Under the pieces are notes generated by a model. That model saw only the letters and a program-made list of their open reading frames with translations, made no database searches and had not been told where the DNA came from. Below, in pieces: positions 8,648 to 16,682 of a stretch of DNA of 64,000 nt (its first letter is position 1; each line of letters begins with the position of its first letter). Source of the stretch: Streptomyces sp. ISL-96 (GTDB taxonomy: Bacteria > Actinomycetota > Actinomycetes > Streptomycetales > Streptomycetaceae); assembly GCF_018614035.1 (NCBI RefSeq), contig NZ_JAGGPA010000012.1:115291-179290 (forward strand). The letters run 5' to 3'. Both the position numbers and the translations under genes were made by a program.

Positions 8648-8670
8648 TCCTCAAACGCCGGACGGGCTGA
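8648..8670. repeat. Dispersed intergenic repeat, copy 1
   Basis: The core TCCTCAAACGCCGGACGGGC plus TGA lies in a 240-bp gap with no gene. The same core recurs at 8710, 39007, 39047 (inverted), 47891 (inverted) and 51391 (inverted). It is a widespread Streptomyces intergenic repeat of unknown function. Confidence 0.85.
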
Positions 8671-8709
8671 AGTCACCGGGGGTGGCTGGGGCTCCGCCCC
8701 AGACCCCGC

Positions 8710-8732
8710 TCCTCAAACGCCGGAGGGGCTGA
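8710..8732. repeat. Dispersed intergenic repeat, copy 2 (variant)
   Basis: Second, direct copy of the repeat 62 bases after the first, with GGAGGGG instead of GGACGGG. Sequence between the copies carries the usual companion text GGGGCTCCGCCCCAGACCCC. The copies end next to the truncated SDR gene. Confidence 0.8.
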
Positions 8733-8787
8733 GAGTTGCCGCGAGCGGCAGTCCAGCCGCGCGCGGCGAATTCCAGCGCGGGGGCCC

Positions 8788-9327
8788 TCAAGTCCGCGCG
8801 TGCACCGCCGCCTTCGTCGCTCCGTACGCCGGGTGGTCCGGCTCCCCGCGGAACGCGCCGCGCGAGCCGATGTTGATGATCCGGCCGGCCGTACCCTGGT
8901 CGATCATGCGCCGCGCCGCGAGATGGCTCAGGTTGGCCGTCGCCAGCAGGTTGACGGACACATGGCGCTGCCATACGTCCGCCCACGCGTCGTACGGCGT
9001 CTCCGCCAGCGGGTGACGCTCGTTGACGGCGGCGTTGTTCACCAGTACGTCGATGCCGCCGAGCCTCTCCGCCGCCACCTCCGCCACCGCGGCCGCGCCC
9101 GCCGCATCGGACAGGTCGCCGCCGGCCAGCACATGGCCCGTACCGGGGAGACCGTCGAGGGTCCGCAGAGCGTCCTCGCGCCGCGAACCGTAGTGGACCG
9201 CGACACGGTCGCCGCCCGCCGCGAAGGCGTGGGCGACCGCGCGGCCCAGACCGCGCGACGCTCCACTGACGAGGACGCCGCGGCCAGTGGCAGGCAGGGG
9301 CGGAGGGAGGGGCGGCGGCAGGTGCAT
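8788..9327 (-). pseudogene. SDR oxidoreductase truncated at its C-terminus
   Basis: A 179-residue SDR fragment. The N-terminal two thirds are intact: VSGASRGLGRAVA cofactor motif, VLVNNAAVNERHP, IINIGSRGAFRGE and the catalytic YGATKAAVH. Translation stops six residues after the catalytic Lys, whereas SDRs need about 70 more residues for substrate binding and the dimer interface. No SDR-like continuation is visible in the other two frames, and the gene ends about 55 bases from the repeat cluster at 8648-8732, so the 3' part seems to have been deleted there. An unusual Pro-rich start (MHLPPPLPPPLP) precedes the fold. Confidence 0.7.
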
Positions 9328-9430
9328 GACGGTGGCCTCTCGTACGACGGGCTCTGTTCAACCCCCGTTTATACGCGCGCGAGCCTGGGCCCGACTGCCG
9401 GCATCCAGGACCCGGGGATCATGGTCGCGA

Positions 9431-10318
9431 TCACCGGTCCGTGGCGGCGCCGTCGCCTTCGCTGACCGCGAGCAGCTCGGCCAGGGCGTCCTCGTGCTCG
9501 CGGACGAGGCCGGTCAGTGGCTCCTGCTCCCACCACGGCACGGGGGCGGCGCGCTCCGCGCACCAGGCGAGGGCTTCGGGCATGCTCGGCCGGTCGGCCG
9601 GGGCGGTGGCCAGGCAGGCGGCGAGGAAGCCGGGCCACTCGGCGCCCGGTACGCCGACGAGGTCGGGGGTGTCGTGCAGGGTCCGGTGGGTCACCTGCGC
9701 GGCGCTGCCCGACCCGAACGGATTGCGTCCCGTGCTGGACAGCGCGAGGAGGGCACCCAGCGCGAACACATCGGCCGGTGTGTCCGCCCGGCTGCCCGGC
9801 GTCAGTTCCTCGGGGGCGATGAAGCCGCTGAAGCCCGATCCTGCGGGGTCCAGCCCCGCCGAGCGTCCGACCGTGCCGAAGTCGATGATCTTGGGACCCC
9901 GGTGGGTGATCAGGACGTGGGCCGGCTTGAGGTCGAGGAGCGCGGGCCCCGCGCCGTGGATCGCGGACAGGGCCACGGCGAGCGCCGAACCGAATGTGCC
10001 CAGGTCCGCGGGCCCGAGCGGGCCCGCCGTGGTGATCGCCTCCACGAGCGGCGGCCCCACGCAGAACTCGGACACCAGCCAGGGCTGCTGGTCCTCCGTA
10101 CCGGCGTCGAGGACCGTGGCGGTGAAGGGCCCGCCGACGCGGAGCGCGGCGGCGGCCTCGCGGCGGAACCGCTCGCGGAAGCGCGGCGCGGCGGTCAGAT
10201 GCTCGTGGACGGTCTTGAGGGCGACCAGCCGGCCGGCGGGCGTCCACGCCAGCTGGACACGGCCCGTACCGCCCTCACCGATCAGCGAGACGATGCGGTA
10301 CTCCGCGCGCTCGGCCAT
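9431..10318 (-). CDS. Ser/Thr protein kinase-like protein, degenerate catalytic loop
   Basis: A 295-residue Hanks-type kinase domain with no transmembrane or sensor region. The Gly-rich loop GEGGTGRV (14-21), the ATP Lys in VALK (K35), DFG (146-148) and the APE-like APEEL are present. In the catalytic loop the usual HRDLKPxN reads LLDLKPAH (residues 127-134): Asp129 and Lys131 remain, but His and Arg become Leu, and the metal-binding Asn becomes His134. It may be a weak kinase or a pseudokinase scaffold. The last 60 residues (WWEQEPLTGLVREHEDALAELL) form a short C-terminal extension. It is monocistronic. Confidence 0.85.
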   Translation of the reverse strand: MAERAEYRIVSLIGEGGTGRVQLAWTPAGRLVALKTVHEHLTAAPRFRERFRREAAAALRVGGPFTATVLDAGTEDQQPWLVSEFCVGPPLVEAITTAGPLGPADLGTFGSALAVALSAIHGAGPALLDLKPAHVLITHRGPKIIDFGTVGRSAGLDPAGSGFSGFIAPEELTPGSRADTPADVFALGALLALSSTGRNPFGSGSAAQVTHRTLHDTPDLVGVPGAEWPGFLAACLATAPADRPSMPEALAWCAERAAPVPWWEQEPLTGLVREHEDALAELLAVSEGDGAATDR

Positions 10319-11164
10319 GCCGTGGTCCCTTCCGGTCGTACGGTCGTACGGTCGCCGGTGATCCGGTCCGTCCAGTGATCTTGAGGCGATCTTGATCCTG
10401 ATCGCGATCCAGTGTCCCGGACGTCATCTGCGACGCTCACGGCGGCCGGACGGTTGCGCCCCCTGGCGCTCTCTCGTGTTTCCGGTGAAAAAGTCGTGGC
10501 GGCCGGATGATTACGGCTCTTGAGCCTTGCCGCCGTTGATGCCCGGAGGCGCTGCAATGGGGTAACCGGGGCCCGGACAACGGTTACCTCTTCCGAACAC
10601 AGTCAAGTCGCGGATTCGAATCCGCCCACCGGCTGCGGGGCAGTACAACTCGGCGGTCAGAGCGGTCGTTCGGCGCGTCAGCGGCCTCTCGGAACGACCT
10701 CGGACACCCCGTTTCTGCCCCGTTTCTGCCGCGCTTCCCTCATGAGTTCGGGGAAATTCACCTGTCCCCGCGAAGGGGTCCCAGGGGCCGCGGGCATCAT
10801 TCCGATGCGCGGTCCGGGCTTTATTTGCTCGATGTTCGCCAATTTCATTCCGCAGGAGACCTTTTACGAGCGCGGGGAGGCCCCGCGTGGTCATCGTCAC
10901 GCGGGTCGGCCGCGCCCGGCGCCCGGCGCGGTCCGACCAGGCCGTGTGCCGCGATTTTTCCGTTCCGCCCCTGAAATCTCGCCGGGTGGCGGCCCGGTCA
11001 CCCTCTGTCCGGAACGCCTGGTCGCCAACCTCCGGAGGCCTTACGGGAGCGGCCTTCCGCGGGGTGCCGATGCCGGCGGCCGGGAGGGCCGCCGACCGGC
11101 TTCGGGGGAAGTGATCATGGGCGGGCATGGCGTGGCGGCCTCGCGGGGCGCATACTCTCAACTA
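10319..11164. other. Long intergenic region without a convincing gene
   Basis: About 850 bases in which I see no gene with coding-type composition. It holds an inverted repeat GGTAACC/GGTTACC (10561-10567 and 10582-10588), a 16-base perfect palindrome GCGGATTCGAATCCGC at 10610-10625, a 7-bp hairpin CGCGGGG/CCCCGCG at 10871-10887, and unusually A/T-containing patches around 10735-10870. The palindrome resembles a tRNA T-arm, but no acceptor partner can be found. A non-coding RNA or regulatory region is possible. Confidence 0.5.
11153..11158 (+). promoter_or_regulatory. Candidate -10 box of a leaderless transcript
   Basis: TACTCT matches the actinobacterial TANNNT -10 motif and lies 12 to 7 bases before the ATG at 11165. 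No ribosome binding site is present in front of this ATG, so transcription would begin at or next to the start codon. Confidence 0.5.
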
Positions 11165-11392
11165 ATGACAAAGTCAGCCGGAGCCCGGCGCTACCTGCCG
11201 TCCAGTCCCTTCAACGTCCCCGCCGCGGACGCCCCCCCGATCGAGGTTTTCGAGGTGGGCGACCGGGTCTCGCATGATCAGTTCGGCCTCGGGAGGGTCA
11301 TCGCAGTCGAAGGCGAAGCCGCCGTTCTCATCGACTTCGCAGGACGGCAAGGCCGCATCCTGAGCCCCTTCACCAAGCTGACCAAGCTCTAG
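11165..11392 (+). CDS. Small CarD/Tudor-like protein
   Basis: A 75-residue protein conserved in Streptomyces, starting MTKSAGARRYLPSSPFNVP. Residues 28-75 (VFEVGDRVSHDQFGLGRVIAVEGEAAVLIDFAGRQGRILSPFTKLTKL) resemble the small beta-barrel seen at the N-terminus of CarD-type RNA polymerase binding proteins and the C-terminal Tudor domain of UvrD/PcrA helicases. Role unknown; binding to RNA polymerase or nucleic acid is an inference from the fold. An upstream in-frame ATG at 11117 exists, but sequence conservation in the family begins at 11165 as I recall it. Confidence 0.75.
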   Translation: MTKSAGARRYLPSSPFNVPAADAPPIEVFEVGDRVSHDQFGLGRVIAVEGEAAVLIDFAGRQGRILSPFTKLTKL

Positions 11393-11413
11393 CTTCCCTG
11401 CGGCGCGCGAGCG

Positions 11414-12631
11414 CTACAGGGCCTGGGCTGCCGGCTTGACCATGCCGCGAACGGTGCGACTCTTCACGAAGTCGCCCATCGCGGTCATTTCCCATTCTCC
11501 AGAGAACTGCTTGATCAGCTTGGCCATCATTACCCCCGTCTGCGGCTCGGCGCCCGTCAGGTCGAAGCGGACCAGTTCCTCACCGGTCGCCGCGTCCAGC
11601 AGACGGCAGTAGGCCTTCGCCACCTCGGTGAACTTCTGTCCCGTGAAGGAGTTCACCGTGAACACCAGGCCCGTCGCCTCCGCGGGGATGCGGCCGAGGT
11701 CGACGGTGATCACCTCGTCGTCGCCCGCCCCCTCGCCGGTGAGGTTGTCACCGGAGTGCTTGACGGCACCGTTCAGGATCGACAGCTTGCCGAAGTAGCA
11801 GCTGTCCAGGTGCTTGCGATTCCCGTCGTACGCGATGACGGACGCGTCGAGGTCGATGTCCTTGCCCCGGAACGCCGGCTCCCAGCCGAGGCCCATCTTG
11901 ACCTGGGAGAGCAGCGGGCGGCCGCCCTTGACCAGGGAGACCGTCTGGTTCTTCTGGAGGCTGACCCGGCCCTTGTCGAGGTTGATCTTCCCGCTCGGGG
12001 CGGGGGCCGCGGGCGGGGCGGCGGGAGCCGCAGGAGCCGCAGGGGCGGCCGCGATCCTCGGGTCGGCCGCCGCAGGCGCGGGCGGCGCCACGGGAGCCTG
12101 AGCGGGCGCGGGAGCGGCCGGGGCGGCGGGCTCCTCCACCGAGACGCCGAAGTCCGTGGCGATGCCGGCCAGCCCGTTGGCGTAACCCTGACCGACCGCG
12201 CGCACCTTCCACGCGCCGTTGCGGAGGTAGATCTCCACGATCACCAGCGCCGTCTCGGACCCGAGCTGCGGCGGGGTGAACGTGGTGATCGGGACGCCGT
12301 CGTCGGCGCCGCGCACCGTGGCGGTGGGCTCGATGCCCTGGAAGGTCTGGCCGGGGGCGTCGGGGCTCGCCGTGACCACGATCTTCTCGATGCCCGGCGG
12401 GACCGCCGAGGTGTCCACCACGATCGCGTCGGGGGCGGTGCCGCCGCCGGAGCGGTAGGTGACACCGGGGCCGGAGGGCTGGTTGTAGAAGATGAAGTCG
12501 TCGTCCGAGCGCACCTTGCCGTCGGCGGTGAGCAGCAGGCCCGATACGTCGAGCCGCACCGGGGCGGCAACGTCCACGGCCACGCGGGCGGTGGAGAGCG
12601 GGATATTCGAGCCGGGGGTCATTGCGGTCAT
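11414..12631 (-). CDS. Double TerD-domain tellurium-resistance family protein
   Basis: A 405-residue cytoplasmic protein with two TerD-type domains joined by a Pro/Ala linker (about residues 165-215). The second domain has the usual LDKGRVSLQKNQTVSLVKGG start, the Ca-binding motif region DIDLDASVIAYD and GDDEVITVDLGRIP, and the LVRFDLTGAEPQTGVMMAKL end. The first domain (VRSDDDFIFYNQPSGPGVTYR, TALVIVEIYLRNGAWKVRAVGQGYANGL) is the divergent TerA/CabC-like type. TerD proteins bind Ca2+ and act in stress responses, tellurite tolerance and, in Streptomyces, development. A second ATG at 12622 (MTPGSNIPL) is an equally likely start. Confidence 0.9.
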   Translation of the reverse strand: MTAMTPGSNIPLSTARVAVDVAAPVRLDVSGLLLTADGKVRSDDDFIFYNQPSGPGVTYRSGGGTAPDAIVVDTSAVPPGIEKIVVTASPDAPGQTFQGIEPTATVRGADDGVPITTFTPPQLGSETALVIVEIYLRNGAWKVRAVGQGYANGLAGIATDFGVSVEEPAAPAAPAPAQAPVAPPAPAAADPRIAAAPAAPAAPAAPPAAPAPSGKINLDKGRVSLQKNQTVSLVKGGRPLLSQVKMGLGWEPAFRGKDIDLDASVIAYDGNRKHLDSCYFGKLSILNGAVKHSGDNLTGEGAGDDEVITVDLGRIPAEATGLVFTVNSFTGQKFTEVAKAYCRLLDAATGEELVRFDLTGAEPQTGVMMAKLIKQFSGEWEMTAMGDFVKSRTVRGMVKPAAQAL

Positions 12632-12723
12632 GCCAAAGCTAACGACCGACGCCCCTTTGCCGTTCCCTCACCCGTCACCCGTTGCGCGGGTGATTCTTCG
12701 CAGCCTGCGGGGTCGCGCGATTA

Positions 12724-13533
12724 TCAGTACGGCCACAGGGGCGGGTTGGTGCAGAAGTGGCCGCCCAGGTTCGCGTGGTCGGGGTTGGCCGGGTCGAGTT
12801 CCCCCTGGTCCGCGATGAGTTTCTCGGCGTACTGCTCGGAGTCGTCCTGCGGTTCGTACCCGATGGCCCGCGCGGACGTCAGGTCCCACCACAGGCGGGT
12901 GTTGGCGGAGGAGCCGTAGACGACGGTGTGGCCCACGTTCTCGGCGGTGAGCGCTGCGTGCAGGAGGCGGGCGCCGTCCCCCGGGCTCAGCCAGACCGAC
13001 AGCATCCGCACCGAACTGGGCTCCATGAAGCAGGAGCCGATCCGCACCGAGACGGTCTCGACGCCGTGCAGATCCCAGTAGAGCTGCGCCAGGTCCTCGC
13101 CGAAGGCCTTGGAGAGGCCGTAGAAGGTGTCAGGGCGGTGCGGAGTGCCGACGGGGACGACGGGGGCGCCCTCGGCGGGGACGGGGGTGAAGCCGACCGC
13201 GTGGTTGGACGAGGCGAAAACGATCCGGCCGACGCCCTCCTCGCGGGCCGCCTCGTAGAGGTTGTACGTCCCCTCGATGTTGGAGCGCAGGATCTTCTCG
13301 AAGGACGCCTCCAGTGAGATGCCCGCGAGATGGATGACCGCGTCCACGCCGCGCACGGCCTCGCGCAGCGCCTCCTTGTCCGCCAGATCGGCGGTGATCG
13401 CGTCCGGCTCGCCCTCTATGGGGGTGGCGTCGAAGAGCCGCAGTTCGTAGCCGTACGCCGGAAGGAGGCCGCGCATCAAGGTGCCCATGCCTCCGGCGGC
13501 GCCGGTCAGCAGGACGGTGCGGGGTGCGGGCAT
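12724..13533 (-). CDS. udh: Uronate dehydrogenase-like NAD-dependent SDR
   Basis: A 269-residue extended SDR with TGAAGGMG at residues 10-17, DAVIHLAGIS, IVFASSNHAVGF (catalytic Ser) and YGLSKAFGED (Tyr/Lys). Length and the SSNHAVGF and ANTRLWWDL segments fit uronate dehydrogenase, which oxidises D-glucuronate or D-galacturonate to the aldaro-lactone with NAD+. The call rests on family resemblance and on the divergent neighbour, which encodes the aldarate-pathway enzyme 5-dehydro-4-deoxyglucarate dehydratase. GAGGAGAT lies about 6 bases before the ATG. The uronate or another hexose derivative as substrate is not proven. Confidence 0.75.
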   Translation of the reverse strand: MPAPRTVLLTGAAGGMGTLMRGLLPAYGYELRLFDATPIEGEPDAITADLADKEALREAVRGVDAVIHLAGISLEASFEKILRSNIEGTYNLYEAAREEGVGRIVFASSNHAVGFTPVPAEGAPVVPVGTPHRPDTFYGLSKAFGEDLAQLYWDLHGVETVSVRIGSCFMEPSSVRMLSVWLSPGDGARLLHAALTAENVGHTVVYGSSANTRLWWDLTSARAIGYEPQDDSEQYAEKLIADQGELDPANPDHANLGGHFCTNPPLWPY

Positions 13534-13766
13534 CGGCGGATCTCCTCGGTGAGAGTGGTGGCCCAGTGGACGTGTGGGTGGACAGGATTCACATGCATGG
13601 ACACGCTAGGGAGTGGCGCCGAATCCCGTCAAGTGTCGCGCGGAGGCGCTGAATCCGCCTCTGTATTGGCGTTTCCCGTCTTGACCGCCCCCAGAGGGCT
13701 GCCTTAGCGTGACGGCGTTCAGGGATATAGACGTGGATCATAATTGTGCACGCACAGGGAGCGCCC
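13534..13766. promoter_or_regulatory. Divergent promoter region udh / kdgD
   Basis: This 233-bp gap must drive both genes. It contains an A/T-rich imperfect palindrome TGGATCATAATTGTGCA at about 13734-13750 (10 of 17 positions symmetric) just before kdgD, and a TGGACA direct repeat around 13579 and 13598. Either could be an operator for a GntR- or IclR-type regulator, but none is encoded next to it. Confidence 0.4.
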
Positions 13767-14729
13767 GTGACCTCAGCCCCGCTCGCCGGCCGACTCGACG
13801 GCCTGCTCTTCTTCCCCGTCACCGCGTACGGGCCGGACGGCGGCCTCGACGTCGACGCCTTCCGCTCCCATGTACGCGGCGGCATCGAGGCCGGCGCCGC
13901 CGCGGTCTTCGCCTGCTGCGGCACCGGCGAGTTCCACGCCCTGACGCCGGAGGAGTTCCGCACCTGCGTGGCCGCCGCCGTGGAAGAGGCGGCCGGCCGG
14001 GTCCCCGTCGTCGCCGGAACCGGCTACGGCACCGCGCTCGCCGTCCAGTACGCGAAGGCTGCCGAGGAAGCGGGCGCCGACGGGCTGCTCGCCATGCCGC
14101 CGTACCTCGTCGTCGCCGACCAGGAGGGGCTGCTGCGCCACTACACCGAACTGGCCGCCGCCACCGCCCTCGACGTCATCGTCTATCAGCGTGACAACGC
14201 CGTCTTCACCCCCGAAACCGTCGTCGGACTCGCGCGCGTGCCCGGCATCATCGGGCTCAAGGACGGTTACGGCGACCTCGACCTGATGCAGCGCATCGTC
14301 GGCGCCGTACGCCGCGACCTGCCGCCCGGCCACCCCTTCCTGTTCTTCAACGGCCTGCCCACCGCCGAACTCACCGGCCTCGCCTACCGGGGCATCGGCG
14401 TCACCCTCTACTCCTCCGCCGTCTTCTGTTTCGCGCCCGACATCGCGCTCGCCTTCCACCGGGCGCTGAACACGGGCGACGACGACACCGTCAACCGCCT
14501 GCTCGACGGCTTCTACGCACCGCTCGTCGAGCTGCGCAACCTCGGCCGCGGGTACGCCGTCTCGCTCGTCAAGGCGGGCGTACGTCTCGCCGGCCTGGAG
14601 GTCGGCGAAGTACGGCCGCCGCTCAGCGAACCGGACCCCGTACACGTCAAGATGCTGGCCGAGCTCATCGAGCGCGGCCGTGCCCTGATCGGCGTCGGTG
14701 CGGGCGGTGCGGGCGGTGAGCGCGCGTGA
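13767..14729 (+). CDS. kdgD: 5-dehydro-4-deoxyglucarate dehydratase
   Basis: A 320-residue class I (Schiff-base) aldolase-fold enzyme. It dehydrates and decarboxylates 5-keto-4-deoxyglucarate to alpha-ketoglutarate semialdehyde plus CO2 in oxidative uronate/aldarate breakdown. Family marks are LLFFPVTAYG at the start, CCGTGEFHAL in place of the usual GTTGE, the catalytic Tyr in DVIVYQRDNAVF and the Lys in GIIGLKDGYGDLD, and FFNGLPTAE. GTG at 13767 with AGGGAG 5 bases upstream is preferred to the GTG at 13746. Its stop overlaps the start of the next gene (GTGA), so the two are translationally coupled. Confidence 0.9.
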   Translation: MTSAPLAGRLDGLLFFPVTAYGPDGGLDVDAFRSHVRGGIEAGAAAVFACCGTGEFHALTPEEFRTCVAAAVEEAAGRVPVVAGTGYGTALAVQYAKAAEEAGADGLLAMPPYLVVADQEGLLRHYTELAAATALDVIVYQRDNAVFTPETVVGLARVPGIIGLKDGYGDLDLMQRIVGAVRRDLPPGHPFLFFNGLPTAELTGLAYRGIGVTLYSSAVFCFAPDIALAFHRALNTGDDDTVNRLLDGFYAPLVELRNLGRGYAVSLVKAGVRLAGLEVGEVRPPLSEPDPVHVKMLAELIERGRALIGVGAGGAGGERA

Positions 14730-15904
14730 AGGCCGCCGCTTTCCTCTACCCCTGGGACGTCGTCGGCGACCCGGATGCCGCCGCCCGCATCGCGGACCTC
14801 GGCGTCCAGCAGGTCACCCTCGCCTCCGCCTACCACTCGACCCGCGCCCTCACCCCGCGCCACCCCGCCCACCGCATCGTGACCGCCGCACACGCCGCCG
14901 TGCTCTACCCCGTCGACGAGGACCGCTGGGCGGGGCGGAGCCTGCGGCCGTACGCCGCCGGGGACTGGGCGCCGACCGCCGATCCGTACGGTGAGGCGGC
15001 CGAAGCGCTCGCGGCCGCCGGGCTCGACGTCCACTCCTGGGTCGTCCTCGCGCACAACTCGCGCCTCGGCGCCGACCATCCGGACACCTCCGTCGTCAAC
15101 GCGTACGGCGACCGCTACCCCTGGGCGCCGTGCATCGCCCAGCCCGCCGTACGCGCCTACCTGACAGCGCTGGCGGCGGAAGCGGCCGTACGCCCCGGAG
15201 CGCGCGGCACCGAGCTGGAGTCCTGCGGCTGGTACGGCCTGGCGCATCTGCACGCGCACGACAAGATCGCGGGGGTGGGGCTCGGCGACGCGGCGCAGTA
15301 CCTCATGTCGCTCTGCTTCTGCCGGGCCTGCCGGACCGGTTACGCGGAACTCGCCGTCGAGGCCGATGAGTTGCGGCAAGCCGTACGCCGCGCCCTCGAT
15401 CCCGCCTGGGCCGCCGGGTCCTCGTCCGAGACCGGGTGGCCGGCCGTCGAGAAGCTCCTCGGCCCCGGACTCGCCGCCGCGAGCCTCGCCTGGCGTACCC
15501 GAGTCGCCCGTACGCTCCAGGAATCGGCCGTCGCGGCGGTACGGGCAGCCGCGCCCCCCGGCTTCCAGGTGCTGCTGCACGCCGATCCGTCGGCGTACCA
15601 CTGCGGGGCGAACGCGGGTGTCGATCCCCGGCACATCCTCGGGGTCGCGGACGGCGTGGTGGTGCCGTGCGCCGGTGGCCCGGAGCTGCTCGCGCCCTTC
15701 GTGGAGCACCGCCGCCCGGGCGCCGCGAGCGTCGTCGCGGCGAATCTCGGTGTCGTCTCCGGCATGGGCGGCAGCCCCGCCACGCTCGCCGGGGACGCGG
15801 CTCGCGCGGCGGAGCTAGGGGCGAGCGAGCTGCGCCTCTACCACGCGGGTCTGGCGTCCGACGCCGACCTCGGGCTCGTACGGGCGGCCTTGCGGCAGCC
15901 ATGA
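14726..15904 (+). CDS. Unknown protein coupled to kdgD, possibly TIM-barrel
   Basis: A 392-residue soluble protein with no signal peptide. I do not recognise a characterised family. It opens KAAAFLYPWDVVGDPDAAARIADLGVQQVTLASAYHS, like the first beta/alpha unit of a TIM barrel, and carries HSWVVLAHNSRLG, NAYGDRYPWAPCIAQP, ESCGWYGLAHLHAHDK and a CFCRACRTGY motif that could bind a metal. Such features recall glycoside-hydrolase-like barrel proteins. The GTG start overlaps the kdgD stop by GTGA, so it is made with that enzyme and probably acts on a sugar-acid or glycoside feeding the uronate route. That role is inference from context. Confidence 0.75.
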   Translation: MKAAAFLYPWDVVGDPDAAARIADLGVQQVTLASAYHSTRALTPRHPAHRIVTAAHAAVLYPVDEDRWAGRSLRPYAAGDWAPTADPYGEAAEALAAAGLDVHSWVVLAHNSRLGADHPDTSVVNAYGDRYPWAPCIAQPAVRAYLTALAAEAAVRPGARGTELESCGWYGLAHLHAHDKIAGVGLGDAAQYLMSLCFCRACRTGYAELAVEADELRQAVRRALDPAWAAGSSSETGWPAVEKLLGPGLAAASLAWRTRVARTLQESAVAAVRAAAPPGFQVLLHADPSAYHCGANAGVDPRHILGVADGVVVPCAGGPELLAPFVEHRRPGAASVVAANLGVVSGMGGSPATLAGDAARAAELGASELRLYHAGLASDADLGLVRAALRQP

Positions 15905-16007
15905 GCGCGCAGCCGGTCCAGCCGGCAACTGGGGCGCACCGATGAGTTCTGGTGGGGGCGGCGGTCACCACTGCGCAGGCATCGTCCGCTCCACCGGAGG
16001 CAGCGTC

Positions 16008-16625
16008 ATGACACTCAATGCGCCCACGCTCGACACGCCCGGCATGCTCGACTTCGAACCGGCCGCCCGGCAGCTCGCCCGACTGCTCGACGGGGTCACG
16101 GACGACCGGCTCGCCGCGCCCACCCCCTGCGAGAAGTACGCGGTACACCATCTCCTGGCCCACCTGGTCGGCCTCACCGCCGCCTTCCGCGACGCGGCGA
16201 AGAAGGAGCTGGGCCCCACGACCGGCACCGACCCCGGAGCCGCCCTCCCTGTACTCGAAGACGACTGGCGCACCCGCCTCCCGAAGCAGCTCGACGAGCT
16301 CGTCGCCGCCTGGCGCAGCCCCGACGCCTGGCAGGGCATGACCCAAGCGGGCGGCGTCACGCTGCCCGGTGCGGTCGCGGGGCGGGTCGCCCTCAACGAG
16401 ATCGTGGTGCACGGCTGGGACCTGGCCCGCGCCATCGGCCGGCCGTACGCGCCCGACGCCGCGAGCCTTCAGTCGTCGTACGAGCTGCTGGAGCCGACGG
16501 GCGACAGCCCGGGCGCTGACGGGATCTTCGGAACTCCCGTCGAGGTGCCGCAGGACGCACCGCTCCTCGACCGGGTCGTCGGGCGCGCGGGCCGCAGCCC
16601 GTCCTGGACGTCGTCGAACAAGTAA
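16008..16625 (+). CDS. TIGR03086/DinB-type metal-binding protein
   Basis: A 205-residue four-helix protein of the mycothiol-dependent maleylpyruvate isomerase N-terminal/DinB superfamily. Visible are PTPCEKYAVHHLLAHLVGLTAAF with the first metal-ligand His, and NEIVVHGWDLARAIGRPYAPD with the HxWD motif typical of TIGR03086 proteins. These proteins bind a divalent metal and many use mycothiol, but the substrate is usually unknown. GGAGG sits about 9 bases before the ATG. It is followed by the TetR gene on the same strand after 57 bases. Confidence 0.85.
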   Translation: MTLNAPTLDTPGMLDFEPAARQLARLLDGVTDDRLAAPTPCEKYAVHHLLAHLVGLTAAFRDAAKKELGPTTGTDPGAALPVLEDDWRTRLPKQLDELVAAWRSPDAWQGMTQAGGVTLPGAVAGRVALNEIVVHGWDLARAIGRPYAPDAASLQSSYELLEPTGDSPGADGIFGTPVEVPQDAPLLDRVVGRAGRSPSWTSSNK

Positions 16626-16654
16626 GAGGAAGTAAGAGCAAGTAATGGACCGTG

Positions 16655-16666
16655 CGTTCCAAAACG
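16655..16666 (+). promoter_or_regulatory. Putative TetR operator at its own promoter
   Basis: CGTTCCAAAACG lies 17 bases before the tetR ATG. Its reverse-complement relative CGTTTTGAAACG occurs 30 bases before the MFS start (17303-17314). Written on one strand the two are CGTTCCAAAACG and CGTTTCAAAACG, an 11 of 12 match, with arms CGTTT/AAACG around CA. Confidence 0.65.
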
Positions 16667-16682
16667 TGTTAGCGTCCATGCC

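Noticed and set aside
8548..8787. CRISPR-like array from two similar units
   Set aside because: Only two copies, imperfect, and the same repeat is scattered across the window singly and inverted; no cas genes.
10560..10650. Possible tRNA: CGGATTCGAATCCG looks like a T-arm
   Set aside because: The T-stem would need A-C pairs, no complementary acceptor arm lies 60-70 bases upstream, and no anticodon stem can be built. It is better described as a palindrome.
10511..11161. A 216-codon minus-strand frame in the long intergenic region
   Set aside because: It has no ribosome binding site, shows Arg/Gly/Thr-rich composition and no recognisable motif; third-position bias does not look coding.
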